From Thiomonas arsenitoxydans (GTDB lineage Bacteria; Pseudomonadota; Gammaproteobacteria; Burkholderiales; Burkholderiaceae_C), in the NCBI RefSeq assembly GCF_000253115.1, contig NC_014145.1, forward strand, positions 3,412,001-3,476,000: DNA of 64,000 bases, written 5' to 3'. Of the stretch, positions 17,811 through 27,552 are shown piece by piece. Below the pieces are notes generated by a model that made no database searches, was not told the DNA's origin, and saw only the letters and a list, made by a program, of their open reading frames with translations. How positions within the stretch are numbered: the stretch's first letter is position 1; every line of letters starts with the position of its first letter. A program made the position numbers and the translations under genes.

Positions 17811-17949
17811 GCGGCTTGACAGAGATAGAGCAGAGGCGGAAGTCAAGGAAACCTGGGGCGACCCGGCGTTTTTGTGAGAAAACCATGAATATGTTCACAC
17901 TCCGCGGGGTTGTCGGCAAGTAATGTCAGGGCATGCTTTACAAAGTTCA

Positions 17950-17969
17950 CGCCGGGAATCGACCCGGCG
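17950..17969. other. GC-rich inverted repeat between divergent operons
   Basis: The arms CGCCGGG and CCCGGCG flank a 6-base spacer in the region between the response regulator gene (minus) and tamA (plus). No T-tract follows, so it is not a standard terminator. It could be a regulator site or a leader hairpin of tamA. Confidence 0.35.
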
Positions 17970-18065
17970 CAAGCTTGAAACATGATTTAAGGACGGATGC
18001 GGACTGGGCGCAGCCCGGCCCTGGGGACGCTCATGGGCCTGCCGACGCCGCCGCCGACATGCGGC

Positions 18066-19967
18066 ATGAATAATGCGGGCATGCATCGAAAACCGGCCAG
18101 AACGACGACCGCCGAGCACCAGATCGGGCTTGGCGGAGCCGCTTTGCCGAGCGCCATCGCCTTTTTCGGCTTCGCGCTCGGCGCCTTGTGCGCGGTCGCG
18201 GTGCTGGCGTGGCCGCAGACTGCGGCGGCGCAGACCGCGAGCCCCTCACCTGCGCCGCCCGCTTCGGCAGCGCAGACGGCTGCGCCCAAGTACGAGGTCG
18301 AGCTCGACGTGCCGGAGGACTTGCGCGCCCTCTTATCTAACAATCTTGATCTGTTGCGCTGGCGCAACTTTCCGGGATTGCAGGCCGATCAGGTCGAGCG
18401 GCTGGCCGATGAGGCGCCCGCCCAGGTGCAGCGCCTGCTCGAAACGCAGGGCTATTTTTCACCGCAGATCACGGTGCGGGTCACTTGCCCGCCGGAGGCT
18501 GATGGGACAGGGCCGATTCGTGTGGTGCTGAGCGTGAATCCGGGCGTGGCCACCTTGGTGCATGCCGTCGAGGTGCAGGTCGACGGCCCCGACGGCCAGC
18601 CGGATGCCGCCCTGAGCGCGCGGCTGAGCCGCACCTGGACGCTCAAGCCCGGCTCGGTGTTTCGCGATGCCGACTGGGAATCGGCCAAGTCGCGGGCGCT
18701 CTCCAGTCTGCTGTCGGGGCAATGGCCGGCTGCGCGCATTGCCGACAGCCGCGCGACCATCGATCCGCAAACACATCAGGCCCGCCTGCTGGTGCGGCTG
18801 GACACGGGCGCGGCCTATCGGTTCGGCCCGCTCCACATCACCGGGTTGCAGCGCTATCCGGCCAGCATCGTGGAGCGGCTGGCGCCGATGCAGCCGGGGC
18901 AGCCGTATTCGCAGACCGCGCTGCTCGACTATCAGGCCGCTTTGCAGAACAGCCCCTACTTCCGCAATGCCGTGGTCGATGCCGATGTACGTCAGGCGCA
19001 GGACGGCGTGGCGCCGGTGGATGTGCAGGTGACGGAAAACCGGGCGCAAAAACTCAGTTTCGGCGTGGGGGTGAGCAGCGATACCGGGCAGCGGGTGCAG
19101 ATGGGCTGGCGCGACCTCGACTTTCTGGGACGCGCCTGGCGGTTGTCGAGCGAGGTCAAGTTGCAGACGCGCGAGCAGAGCGGCAATCTGCGGCTGGCAT
19201 TCCCGCGCACCGCGAACGGCTATGACGACAGCCTCACCCTGTTGCAAGACCGCACCGACATTTCCGGCCTGGTCACGCGCAACAGCAGCATCGGGGCGCT
19301 GCGCGAGCGCACGCGCGGCCACATCGACACCGCGCTGGCGCTGCAGTATCAGGCTGAAAGCCTGCAGCCCGCGGGCGCCGCCTCCAGCGAGGTGCATGCA
19401 CTGAGCTTGAACGATAGCTGGACGTGGCGCGACATCAACAGCGTGCTCTATCCCAGCCGCGGCGCCATCATCAATCTGCAACTCGGCGGCGCCAGCAAGG
19501 CGCTGCTGTCGTCGGCCAACTTCATCCGGCTGTATGCGCGCGGGCTCGGCTACTTGCCCATCGACCGCAGCAACCAGCTGGTTTTTCGTGCCGAGGCGGG
19601 CGCGGTGCTGGCCAATGGCGCCAGCGGCATTCCGCAGAATTTCCTGTTTCGCGCCGGTGGGGCCAATTCGGTGCGCGGCTACGCCTATCAAAGCCTGGGG
19701 CTGGTGCAGGGCGACGCCATCGTCGGCGGCCGCTATCTATTTACCGCCAGTGCCGAGTTCGATCACTGGTTCACCCGCCAGTGGGGTGGCGCGGTGTTTT
19801 ACGACCTGGGCAACGCGGCCGACACCTGGGGCGCGCTCAAGCCCGTGCGCGGCTATGGCGCGGGCGTGCGCTGGCGCAGCCCGGTGGGGCTGGTGTCGGT
19901 CGATCTGGCTTACGGTCAGGCGGTGCACCAATATCGCCTGAACTTCAGTGCGGGGCTGTCGTTCTGA
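18066..19967 (+). CDS. tamA: Outer-membrane translocation and assembly factor TamA
   Basis: A 633-residue BamA/TamA superfamily protein. A signal-like hydrophobic stretch (IAFFGFALGALCAVAVLAW) is followed by an Ala/Pro linker, three POTRA-like modules (about 75-320) and a C-terminal 16-strand-type beta-barrel. The barrel ends in aromatic GLSF and contains the lid-lock-like element GGANSVRGYAYQSLG. It works with TamB to move lipids or autotransporters to the outer membrane. Candidate ATGs lie at 17997, 18066 and 18081, none with a clear ribosome site. I use 18066, which leaves a reasonable signal-peptide n-region. The stop overlaps the tamB start (TGATG), so the two are translationally coupled. 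Confidence 0.92.
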   Translation: MNNAGMHRKPARTTTAEHQIGLGGAALPSAIAFFGFALGALCAVAVLAWPQTAAAQTASPSPAPPASAAQTAAPKYEVELDVPEDLRALLSNNLDLLRWRNFPGLQADQVERLADEAPAQVQRLLETQGYFSPQITVRVTCPPEADGTGPIRVVLSVNPGVATLVHAVEVQVDGPDGQPDAALSARLSRTWTLKPGSVFRDADWESAKSRALSSLLSGQWPAARIADSRATIDPQTHQARLLVRLDTGAAYRFGPLHITGLQRYPASIVERLAPMQPGQPYSQTALLDYQAALQNSPYFRNAVVDADVRQAQDGVAPVDVQVTENRAQKLSFGVGVSSDTGQRVQMGWRDLDFLGRAWRLSSEVKLQTREQSGNLRLAFPRTANGYDDSLTLLQDRTDISGLVTRNSSIGALRERTRGHIDTALALQYQAESLQPAGAASSEVHALSLNDSWTWRDINSVLYPSRGAIINLQLGGASKALLSSANFIRLYARGLGYLPIDRSNQLVFRAEAGAVLANGASGIPQNFLFRAGGANSVRGYAYQSLGLVQGDAIVGGRYLFTASAEFDHWFTRQWGGAVFYDLGNAADTWGALKPVRGYGAGVRWRSPVGLVSVDLAYGQAVHQYRLNFSAGLSF

Positions 19968-22900
19968 TGACCGAGCCGACCGCACCCGTCGCCGCCCCGC
20001 CGCCCGAATCCCGCCGCCGCGGGCCGCGCTCGCTGCGCGTCTTGCTCTGGGCGCTGACGGCCACGGTCGCCGTGTTGATCGCTGCCGCAGGCGCCGTGGC
20101 TTGGCTGGGCAGCGAGAGCGGTCTGCAGTGGCTTGCGGCGCGTACGCCGCTGCGGCTGGGCAGCACGCAAATCACCCTGAAAGACGTGCAGGGCAGTCTG
20201 TGGAACTCGGTGCGCATCGGCCAACTGCAGCTCACCACCCCCAGCTCCACCACCCTCCTGCACGACGCCCGGCTGCGCTGGACGCCGACCGCGCTGTGGC
20301 AGCGCACCCTGCACATCCAGAACCTGAGCGCGCAGCGCATCGACGTGACGCCAGCCCACGCCGCCGCCTCGACCGGCGCGCCGCAACTGCCCGCCAGCCT
20401 GCGCCTGCCGCTGCGTATCGACATCGACCATCTGGCCGTCGGCGCACTGCAGATCGGCCCGCCAGGGGCGTTGCGGTCTTACGGCAGCCTCAGCGGCCAG
20501 ATGCACTACGGCCAGGGCCGCTACCGCGCGCAGTTCACCGCCCTCACCCCCTGGGCCCACGCCCAGCTCAGCGCCAGCCTGGACGACGCCGCACCCTACG
20601 CGCTGCAGGCGAGCCTCAGCGCCACGCACATCGGCCTGCCCGGCAAGGCGGCTGAGCGTAACGCTGCCGATCTGCGCGCCCACGGCACCCTGCGCGACTT
20701 CACCCTCGACGGCACCCTGCAGATGGACGCCGCCCGCGCCCAACTGCAGGCCCGTCTCACGCCATTCGATGCCACACCGCTGCGCAGCGCCCGGCTCAGC
20801 TCGAACGCGCTCGATCCCTCGGCCTTCGCCGCAGGGCTGCCCCGCGCCGCGTTGAATGTGCAGCTCGATCTCGGCCCGTCGAGCACGCAAAGGCTGGTGG
20901 GCAGTCTGCGCGTGCGCAACACTCGGCCCGGCCCGATCGACCAGCAGCGCCTGCCGCTGCACAGCCTGAGCGCCACCCTCGCGGGCGATGCGCAGCAGGC
21001 CAGCGCGCACGATTTGCTCATCGACCTGGGCGCTGGCGGACAAATCCGCGGCACGCTGCATTGGGCGCAGCCCGAGCTGCAGGCCCGCCTGCAGCTCGCG
21101 CAGCTCAACGCCCGCGCGCTCGACGGCAAGCTGGCCGCCACCCGCCTGTCCGGCCCGGTGGTGATCGACGCCAGCGCACAACAGCAAAGCGTTCAGGCCA
21201 CCCTCAGCCAGCCGGGCTGGGACGTTCGCGTGCAAGCGCAGCGCCAGGGTGACAGCGTGCATTTGCGCCAGCTGCTGCTCTCGGCGCTGGGCGGCCGCCT
21301 GGAGGCTAGCGGCACCCTGTCCACCGCAGGCACACAGGCCTTCGAGCTGAGCGCCCGGCTGCGGCAGTTCAACCCTGCGCAATTCGGCGCCTACCCCAAG
21401 GCCACGCTGAACGCCGACCTCACCGCAAGCGGCGCCCTCGCCCACCGTCAGGCCAAGCTCGCGCTGCAACTCGCTCCCAGCGTGTGGCGCGGCCACACTT
21501 TCACCGGCCACGCGCGGCTCGCGCTCGACCCGCAACGCCTGTGGGACGTGGACGCCGCACTCACCCTCGGCGCCAACCAGCTCAGCGCGAAAGGCGCATT
21601 CGGCCAGCCCCGCGACGCCTTGCAATGGACGCTGCGCGCCCCGCAACTCGCGCAGATCGACCCCGCCCTGCAAGGCAGCGCCCAAGCGCGCGGCCAGTTG
21701 CAAGGCGGCTTGCAAGCGCCCTCGGGCACCGTCTCGCTGCAAGCGGACGAACTGCGCTGGGCCAGCGCGCTCACGCTGCAACACCTCAGCGCCCGCAGCA
21801 CATTTAGCACCTTCAACACCGGCCGCGCACCGGCCGCCACCGCCTTGCCATCCGCAAGCGCCCTGCTCAACCGTGTCGCGGGCTCGCTACAGCTCGACCT
21901 CGACGGCCTGCGCTGGACCCAGAGCGCGCAAACCGTGCAGATCGGCAGTTTGCACACTCAGGCGCAGACCACGGCCGGGCTGGACGGACAACTGCAACTG
22001 GGCGCCCGGCTGCAAGACCTGCGGATCGCGTCTGCCGCAAAAAGCAGCGCAGAAAAAGTGATCGATACCGCGACCCTGAACATCGCGGGCACCCGCGCCC
22101 AGCACACTCTGTTGCTTGCCGTCAAAGGCCAGTTGCCCCGGCCCAACGCCACTGCTCCCACACCACAACCCACATCGCAGCCCGCCGCGCCGCCCTTGCC
22201 ACTCGATCTCCGGCTGAGTGCTGCTGGCGGCTGGCACGGCGACCCGCAAGGCTGGCGCGGCCAGATCACCTCGCTGGACAACACCGGCCCGGTCGCGCTC
22301 AAACTCCAGGCTCCCGCAAAGCTCGATCTGGCGTTTTCCCCGCTGCGGCTGCAGGTTGAGCATGCCGCTCTGAAGCTGCAGGCCGGGCTGATCGATCTGG
22401 ACAGCCTGCAGCTTGCCCCCGGCGTGTTGCGCACCGCGGGTCGTCTGCAGACCGTCCGCACCGCCGACCTGCTTGCCCTGGGCGGCATCACCCCGGCGCG
22501 GCTGCGCGACACGCTGGTGCTTTCGGGCCGCTGGCAGATCGACGCCGGTGCAACCGTGAACGGCCAGATCCATCTGCAGCGCGACAGCGGCGATATCGCG
22601 CTGCAGCTTGCCGCCGCTCCCGCCAAGCCCGTGGGCACGGTCACCCTCGCCCCGACCTGCGACGCCACCTTCGGCGCCGCCGTATCGCGCGGCGGCTTCA
22701 TGCCGCTGGGCATCGGCCAGCTGGTGCTCGACATCACAGCGAAAGACAGCCGCGTGCAGGCGCAGGGCGTGGTGCAGACCGCCATGGGCACGGCGCAGGC
22801 CAGTTTTGCCACCGAACTCAGCCGCCGCGGCGAGCTGTGGGGCATCGAGGGCAGCGCACCGCTGCAGCTCGACGCGGGCGCCGACATGCCCAGCCTGGCC

Positions 22901-24196
22901 TGGGCCGCGCCGCTGATCGGCTACGACTATCGCGCCGAGGGCCGTCTGCAACTCGCGGTGCAGGGCCGAGGCACCTTGGCCCTGCCGCAATACAGCGGCA
23001 GTCTCGATGGCCGGGCGCTGCGTCTGGCCTGGCCGGCGCAAGGCCTCGATCTCAAAAACGGCGTGCTGCGCGCCCATTTCACCGGCGACCGACTTCAGCT
23101 CGATCAGCTCCAACTCCAGGGCGGCAAAGGGCAGCTCACCGCCACCGGCGACGCGCTGCTGCAAAACGGTTTGCCGCGCGCGAAGCTGGACCTCAAGGCC
23201 GACAAGCTGCAACTGCTCAGTCGGCCCGACCGACAACTCGTGCTTAGCGGCACGGCGCAGGCCCGGCTGGCCGACAAGGTGCTGGCCCTCACCACCGACC
23301 TCACCACCGACCTCACCGCCGACAGCGCCGACATCGCCCTGCCCCGCGCCACCGGGCCCACGCTAAGCAGCGACGTGGTCGTCATCGGCCAGACGCCGGC
23401 AGCAAGCAAGCCCGCGGCCGCCATGCCCAGCGCCGTGCGCTTCGATGGCACCTTCAACCTGGGCTCCAACTTCCACCTCTACGGCCAGGGTCTCGACGCC
23501 ACGCTGGGCGGCAGCGTGCGCGTGCGCGCCGACAACGGCGCCACGCCCACGGCGACCGGCAGTATCGAAGTCGTCAAGGGCGAATACACCGCCTACGGCC
23601 AGCAACTGCAGGTCACGCAGGGCCGCATCAACTTCGCCGGGCCGGTGGACAATCCCGGACTGAACATTACCGCCACCCGCCCCAACCTGCCCACCGGCAT
23701 CGAAGTCGGCGTGACCATCAGCGGCAGCGCGCGGCGCCCGCTGGTCAAGCTCAGTTCCACCCCCGCCATGCCCGACACCGAAATTCTGTCGTGGCTGGTA
23801 CTCGGCCAGCCGCTCGACCAGGTGGGCGCGTCCGACATTGGGCTGCTGCAGACCGCGGCGGCGGCGCTGCTCGGCCCCAGCGAGGGGCAGCCGCTGCAAA
23901 CCCGGCTGGCGCATGCGGTGGGGCTGGACAGCATCAGCGTGCAAAGCGCGTCCAGCAGCAACGGCACGAGCAGCACCAATGGCGCCGCGACCGCGGCATC
24001 TGGCAGCGTGCAAAGCACCATCGTCACCCTGAGCAAGCGCCTGTCGGCCAACACCCTCGTCACCTTCTCGCGCGGAATCGACGGGGTATCGAGCATTTTC
24101 ACCATCCAACACCAACTCACCCGGCGGCTCTCGGTACAGGCTCAGACCGGCACCGAAAACGCGCTCGATCTGTTCTACACCTTCGAGTTTCAATGA
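19967..24196 (+). CDS. tamB: Translocation and assembly module protein TamB
   Basis: A 1409-residue protein with one N-terminal membrane anchor (about residues 24-46, LLWALTATVAVLIAAAGAVAWL). A long low-complexity beta-rich body follows, and the C-terminal TamB (DUF490) domain has DTEILSWLVLGQPLDQ and, at the end, a barrel-like tail closing in LFYTFEF. TamB spans the periplasm as a hydrophobic groove, pairs with TamA and is linked to phospholipid transport and outer-membrane protein assembly. Length is close to that of E. coli TamB (1259). I chose the ATG at 19967, overlapping the tamA stop. The same frame is open back to 19424, but that part lies inside tamA in another frame and has no signal anchor. 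Confidence 0.93.
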   Translation: MTEPTAPVAAPPPESRRRGPRSLRVLLWALTATVAVLIAAAGAVAWLGSESGLQWLAARTPLRLGSTQITLKDVQGSLWNSVRIGQLQLTTPSSTTLLHDARLRWTPTALWQRTLHIQNLSAQRIDVTPAHAAASTGAPQLPASLRLPLRIDIDHLAVGALQIGPPGALRSYGSLSGQMHYGQGRYRAQFTALTPWAHAQLSASLDDAAPYALQASLSATHIGLPGKAAERNAADLRAHGTLRDFTLDGTLQMDAARAQLQARLTPFDATPLRSARLSSNALDPSAFAAGLPRAALNVQLDLGPSSTQRLVGSLRVRNTRPGPIDQQRLPLHSLSATLAGDAQQASAHDLLIDLGAGGQIRGTLHWAQPELQARLQLAQLNARALDGKLAATRLSGPVVIDASAQQQSVQATLSQPGWDVRVQAQRQGDSVHLRQLLLSALGGRLEASGTLSTAGTQAFELSARLRQFNPAQFGAYPKATLNADLTASGALAHRQAKLALQLAPSVWRGHTFTGHARLALDPQRLWDVDAALTLGANQLSAKGAFGQPRDALQWTLRAPQLAQIDPALQGSAQARGQLQGGLQAPSGTVSLQADELRWASALTLQHLSARSTFSTFNTGRAPAATALPSASALLNRVAGSLQLDLDGLRWTQSAQTVQIGSLHTQAQTTAGLDGQLQLGARLQDLRIASAAKSSAEKVIDTATLNIAGTRAQHTLLLAVKGQLPRPNATAPTPQPTSQPAAPPLPLDLRLSAAGGWHGDPQGWRGQITSLDNTGPVALKLQAPAKLDLAFSPLRLQVEHAALKLQAGLIDLDSLQLAPGVLRTAGRLQTVRTADLLALGGITPARLRDTLVLSGRWQIDAGATVNGQIHLQRDSGDIALQLAAAPAKPVGTVTLAPTCDATFGAAVSRGGFMPLGIGQLVLDITAKDSRVQAQGVVQTAMGTAQASFATELSRRGELWGIEGSAPLQLDAGADMPSLAWAAPLIGYDYRAEGRLQLAVQGRGTLALPQYSGSLDGRALRLAWPAQGLDLKNGVLRAHFTGDRLQLDQLQLQGGKGQLTATGDALLQNGLPRAKLDLKADKLQLLSRPDRQLVLSGTAQARLADKVLALTTDLTTDLTADSADIALPRATGPTLSSDVVVIGQTPAASKPAAAMPSAVRFDGTFNLGSNFHLYGQGLDATLGGSVRVRADNGATPTATGSIEVVKGEYTAYGQQLQVTQGRINFAGPVDNPGLNITATRPNLPTGIEVGVTISGSARRPLVKLSSTPAMPDTEILSWLVLGQPLDQVGASDIGLLQTAAAALLGPSEGQPLQTRLAHAVGLDSISVQSASSSNGTSSTNGAATAASGSVQSTIVTLSKRLSANTLVTFSRGIDGVSSIFTIQHQLTRRLSVQAQTGTENALDLFYTFEFQ

Positions 24197-24264
24197 ACTG
24201 GGGGAACGCCCGGTCACTCCGGTCGTCATAAGATGAATCCATCCTTGCCACAGCGAGCTCTCCC

Positions 24265-25056
24265 ATGGCGACCAAACCTCTGAAAATCGGCATTTCGGCA
24301 CGCATCGACCATCCCCAGCCCGGACAGGCCGGGCTGCGCAGCAAAACGCTGCAGTATCTGGAGCAGTCGGTCGCGCACTGGGCCATGTCGCGCGATGTGC
24401 TGGTGTTCATGGTGCCCACGGTGGCGACGGGCGGCGGCATTGTGCGCAGCAATATCCGACTGAGCGACTACGCCGACGCGCTCGACGGCCTGATTCTCCA
24501 GGGTGGCTCGGATATGAGCCCGCACAGCTACGGCGAGGAACCGCTCAAGCCCGAATGGGCGGGCGACCCGGTGCGCGATGGCTATGAGATGGAACTGCTG
24601 CATGAGTTCATCGAAGTGCGCAAACCCGTGCTCGGCATCTGCCGCGGCGCGCAACTCATCAATGTCGCCATGGGCGGCACGCTCTACCAAGATCTGCCCA
24701 CGCAACTCACCCACAGCCACACCCAGCACCTCAGCGACGCCTACGACCGCCATTTCCACCCGGTGCGTTTCACCGAAGGCGGCCTGCTGGCCCGCCTCTA
24801 CCCCGAAGTCGATCCGGGCACACTCAACATCGTGTCGGTGCATCATCAGGCGGTACGCTCGCTCGGCCGCGATCTGGTGGTGGACGCCATCAGCCCCGAA
24901 GACGGCCTGCCCGAAGCCATACGCGGCACCGGCCGCAACTTTCTGCTGGGCCTGCAGTGGCACCCGGAATTCCATCACCCGTCCAACCCCGAACTGCTCG
25001 ACTGCACCCCCATTCTCGACGAGTTCCTGCGCAACGTGCGCAAGCGCCGCTGGTAA
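24265..25056 (+). CDS. Class I glutamine amidotransferase-like hydrolase, peptidase C26 family
   Basis: A 263-residue protein of the PuuD-like gamma-glutamyl hydrolase family. The nucleophile Cys126 lies in VLGICRGAQLINVAMGG, and the His233/Glu235 pair lies in LQWHPEF. An upstream DGLILQGGSDM forms the oxyanion part. Members cleave gamma-glutamyl-GABA or similar amides in polyamine catabolism. No other putrescine-pathway gene is nearby, so the substrate is open. It follows tamB on the same strand after 68 bp and precedes a small methyltransferase gene after 35 bp. Confidence 0.88.
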   Translation: MATKPLKIGISARIDHPQPGQAGLRSKTLQYLEQSVAHWAMSRDVLVFMVPTVATGGGIVRSNIRLSDYADALDGLILQGGSDMSPHSYGEEPLKPEWAGDPVRDGYEMELLHEFIEVRKPVLGICRGAQLINVAMGGTLYQDLPTQLTHSHTQHLSDAYDRHFHPVRFTEGGLLARLYPEVDPGTLNIVSVHHQAVRSLGRDLVVDAISPEDGLPEAIRGTGRNFLLGLQWHPEFHHPSNPELLDCTPILDEFLRNVRKRRW

Positions 25057-25091
25057 TGCGCAGCGCCTGACAAGCCTGAAAGACATCCACC

Positions 25092-25535
25092 ATGCAGACG
25101 CATACCCTCGCCCGGCTCTGGGTGACTGCCCAGTTCGGGCTGCTCGCCCTGATGTTCGGCTGGCCCGCGCCGCAATGGCGCCTGAGTTGGCCCTCGCTCG
25201 CGCTACTCGCCGCTGGCGCGGCGCTGGTGCTCTGGGTGTTCTGGCACAACCGACCGGGCAATTTCAACATCGTGCCCGAACCGCGCCAGGGCGCGCATCT
25301 GGTGATCACCGGGCCTTACCGCTGGATGCGCCACCCCATGTATGTCGCGCTGATTCTGTTCATGGCTGGCGTCGCCGTAGCGGCGCACAGCCCGGTGCAG
25401 TGGGCGCTGTGGACCGCGCTGGGCGTGGTGCTGAATTTCAAGGCGGCAATGGAAGAGCGCCTGCTCTCAGGCGTCTGGCCCGACTACGCCGGTTATGCGC
25501 GCGTCACCCGCCGCTTCATTCCTGGCCTCTGGTAA
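25092..25535 (+). CDS. Small membrane methyltransferase, isoprenylcysteine carboxyl methyltransferase-like
   Basis: A 147-residue membrane protein with about four hydrophobic segments. The motif ITGPYRWMRHPMYVALILFM is the signature of the ICMT/PEMT-like family, where the RHP region contacts S-adenosylmethionine. The substrate in bacteria is usually unknown (isoprenoid, lipid or thiol). Its 3' end overlaps the 3' end of the opposite-strand permease gene by 69 bp. Confidence 0.75.
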   Translation: MQTHTLARLWVTAQFGLLALMFGWPAPQWRLSWPSLALLAAGAALVLWVFWHNRPGNFNIVPEPRQGAHLVITGPYRWMRHPMYVALILFMAGVAVAAHSPVQWALWTALGVVLNFKAAMEERLLSGVWPDYAGYARVTRRFIPGLW

Positions 25536-26228
25536 GGCCGCAGCCAGCAGAAACGGAAACGCCAGTCCGCCGCATACCGCCTGCAGCAACATCGCGCCCA
25601 GCGCGCTCCAGCCCGGCAGAAAGCTCCAGCTCGGGCTGAACGCCACCGCCGCCAACGGCAGCAACAGCGCGGCCACACAGAGTTGATAGAAGCGCCAGCG
25701 CATCAGGTCTTGTCGCTGCATCTGGGCGCAGCGCACCTGATGAAGCCCGAGCACAAAAGCCAGCGCGGCGGCCAGGGTCAACAGCCCCACCCCGCCTTGC
25801 CCCGTCGTCCAGGCCCAGACGGCGAGCAGCGCCACGCCGGCCGCGAAGCCCAGCCGCGATCGCCAGCGCCCTTGCGCCGCAGCCCGCATCAGCACCGCCA
25901 TCAGCCCGAACAAGAGCGCCACGCGCCACAGCGCGGAGCGGTCTACGGCGAGATACAGGCAGGCCCATTGCACAGTAAACAGCGCTCCGCCCCAGAGCGC
26001 GGGCAGCAGCGACGCGCCCTGCGCGAACAGCGCAATGCCACGCCAGCGCGTCCACAGCCAGAGCAGCAACATGGCCCAAGCCACCGCAATGGCCGCCTGA
26101 AACAAGGCCGCCACCTGCCCGGCCGCGTGCTGCACGCTGCCGTACTGCAGCAGCCAGCACAGCAAGGCGGCACTCAGCATCCCCAAAGATCGGGGCCTGA
26201 ACGCAATAGGGGCAGAAACAAACGACAT
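25467..26228 (-). CDS. Putative multi-span membrane permease, DMT/EamA-like
   Basis: A 253-residue, very hydrophobic protein with about eight predicted membrane spans and few polar loops. It looks like a divergent drug/metabolite-type permease, but no diagnostic motif stands out. I chose the ATG at 26228; the frame is open further to 26369 without a better start. Its last 23 codons overlap the convergent methyltransferase gene. The tail after the last span (ALPEARNEAAGDARITG and on) is encoded entirely in that overlap, so the tail could be an extension created by loss of an earlier stop. Confidence 0.6.
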   Translation of the reverse strand: MSFVSAPIAFRPRSLGMLSAALLCWLLQYGSVQHAAGQVAALFQAAIAVAWAMLLLWLWTRWRGIALFAQGASLLPALWGGALFTVQWACLYLAVDRSALWRVALLFGLMAVLMRAAAQGRWRSRLGFAAGVALLAVWAWTTGQGGVGLLTLAAALAFVLGLHQVRCAQMQRQDLMRWRFYQLCVAALLLPLAAVAFSPSWSFLPGWSALGAMLLQAVCGGLAFPFLLAAALPEARNEAAGDARITGVVGPDA

Positions 26229-26336
26229 GCGTCCATTGTGACTGAACCCAACCGACAAACGGCTTGTGAGACACGTCAAACCACACCTCACGCAACTCTG
26301 CTGCAATGAAGCCACTTTGCTGATCTGCCCCACGCC

Positions 26337-26810
26337 ATGAACTGGAACTCTCTCGCACAATTCATCCATCTGCTCGCCGTGGTCATCTGGATCGGCGGCA
26401 TTCTTTTCATGGATGGCTTTCTGGCGCCCGCGCTCAAACGCGCCATCGCGCAGGCCGAGCCGCGTGCTCGGCTGCTTTATGGACTGTTCCGTAATTTTTT
26501 CGCCGTGGTCTGGGGCGCGGGCGCGTCGCTGGTCATCACCGGCTACGGCATGGTGTTCTTGCGCGGCGGGTTTGGCGTGCTCAGCTCAGCGCAATGGGTG
26601 ATGGTGGTGCTGGGCAGCCTCATGGTGCTGCTCGCGCTGTATATCTTTTTCGTGCCCTTCCTGCGCATGCGCAGCGCCGTTGTGCGCAGCGATTGGGGCG
26701 CGGCCTGCGCGCAGGCCGCGCAGATTCGCACTCTGTCTGCGATCAACATCGTGCTTGCCGTGCCCACCATTCTGTCGGGCGTCTGGGCGATTTTCGGCGC
26801 ACCGTTCTGA
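26337..26810 (+). CDS. Small membrane protein, CopD-superfamily-like
   Basis: A 157-residue protein with four membrane spans (about 5-25, 50-72, 82-103 and 133-152). The first span has the pattern FIHLLAVVIWIGGILFM, with a His and Trp-x-Gly typical of the CopD/HemJ-like superfamily of haem- or metal-associated membrane proteins. No enzymatic role can be assigned. It lies between the divergent permease gene and the convergent glutathione transferase gene, apparently as a single-gene unit. Confidence 0.65.
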   Translation: MNWNSLAQFIHLLAVVIWIGGILFMDGFLAPALKRAIAQAEPRARLLYGLFRNFFAVVWGAGASLVITGYGMVFLRGGFGVLSSAQWVMVVLGSLMVLLALYIFFVPFLRMRSAVVRSDWGAACAQAAQIRTLSAINIVLAVPTILSGVWAIFGAPF

Positions 26811-26840
26811 CGCGGTGCGCCGCGGGCCCTGAATCAGCGT

Positions 26841-27455
26841 TCAGCCCTTTTTCGCCTCGCGTTCGGCGGCCAGGGTGGCGGCCACGCCAGGACGCGCTTC
26901 CATGCGCGCCTTGTAGCGCACCAAGGCGGGCCAGGGCGACAGATCCACGCCGACAAAACCGGCCCAGGTCAGGATGGTGTAGAGATAGGCATCGGCCACG
27001 CTGAAGCCGCTGGGCAGCAGGTAGTCGTGTTGCTCCAAGGTCTGGGCGATCAGGGCGAAGCGCTCGGCCAGCTTGGCCTTCTGCGCGGCGATCAGGTCGG
27101 CGCTGCTGGCCGGGTTGAACAGCGGGCTGAACTGCTTGTGCAACTCGGTGGAGATGAAGTTCAGCCATTCCTGCAACTGATAGCGCGCCAGCGTGCCGTT
27201 GGCCGGGGCGAGATGCATCTCGGGTTTGCGATCGGCCAGGTATTGCACGATGGCCGGGCCTTCGGTGAGGATGGTGCCATCGTCGAGTTGCAGGGTGGGC
27301 ACATAGCCCTTGGGGTTGATGGTGCGGAAGTCGCGCCCATCGCTGGTCTGCTTGGTCTTGAGATCGACCTTGACTACGTCATGCGGCAGGCCGAGCTCGT
27401 GCAGAACGATGTGCGGTGAAAGCGAGCAGGCGCCGGGGCTGTAGAAAAGCTTCAT
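26841..27455 (-). CDS. gstA: Beta-class glutathione S-transferase
   Basis: A 204-residue protein. The N-terminal thioredoxin-like domain begins MKLFYSPGACSLSPHIVLHE and has Cys10, the beta-class catalytic Cys. His106 lies in ISTELHKQFSPLF and matches the second conserved active-site residue of that class. NPKGYVPTLQLDDG is the glutathione-binding cis-Pro loop. It conjugates or reduces electrophiles with glutathione in the cytoplasm. GGAGACTCTGAT precedes the ATG. It is followed on the plus strand by the convergent CopD-like gene and preceded by the HugZ-like gene. Confidence 0.92.
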   Translation of the reverse strand: MKLFYSPGACSLSPHIVLHELGLPHDVVKVDLKTKQTSDGRDFRTINPKGYVPTLQLDDGTILTEGPAIVQYLADRKPEMHLAPANGTLARYQLQEWLNFISTELHKQFSPLFNPASSADLIAAQKAKLAERFALIAQTLEQHDYLLPSGFSVADAYLYTILTWAGFVGVDLSPWPALVRYKARMEARPGVAATLAAEREAKKG

Positions 27456-27552
27456 ATCAGAGTCTCCAGGAAGTGTCGCCGCAGTCTTGTTGCCTTGGCG
27501 ACGAAGCAGTCATCGTAAGTCGGGGCGCGGTTTTCTGCAGGCGCTGCCCAAC

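Noticed and set aside
19424..19966. Upstream extension of the tamB frame by 181 codons
   Set aside because: This part lies inside tamA in another frame; the ATG at 19967 gives the expected N-terminal membrane anchor and couples to the tamA stop.
19916..21784. A 622-codon minus-strand frame
   Set aside because: Antisense to tamB, with repetitive Ala/Gly/Gln/Arg composition typical of a shadow frame.
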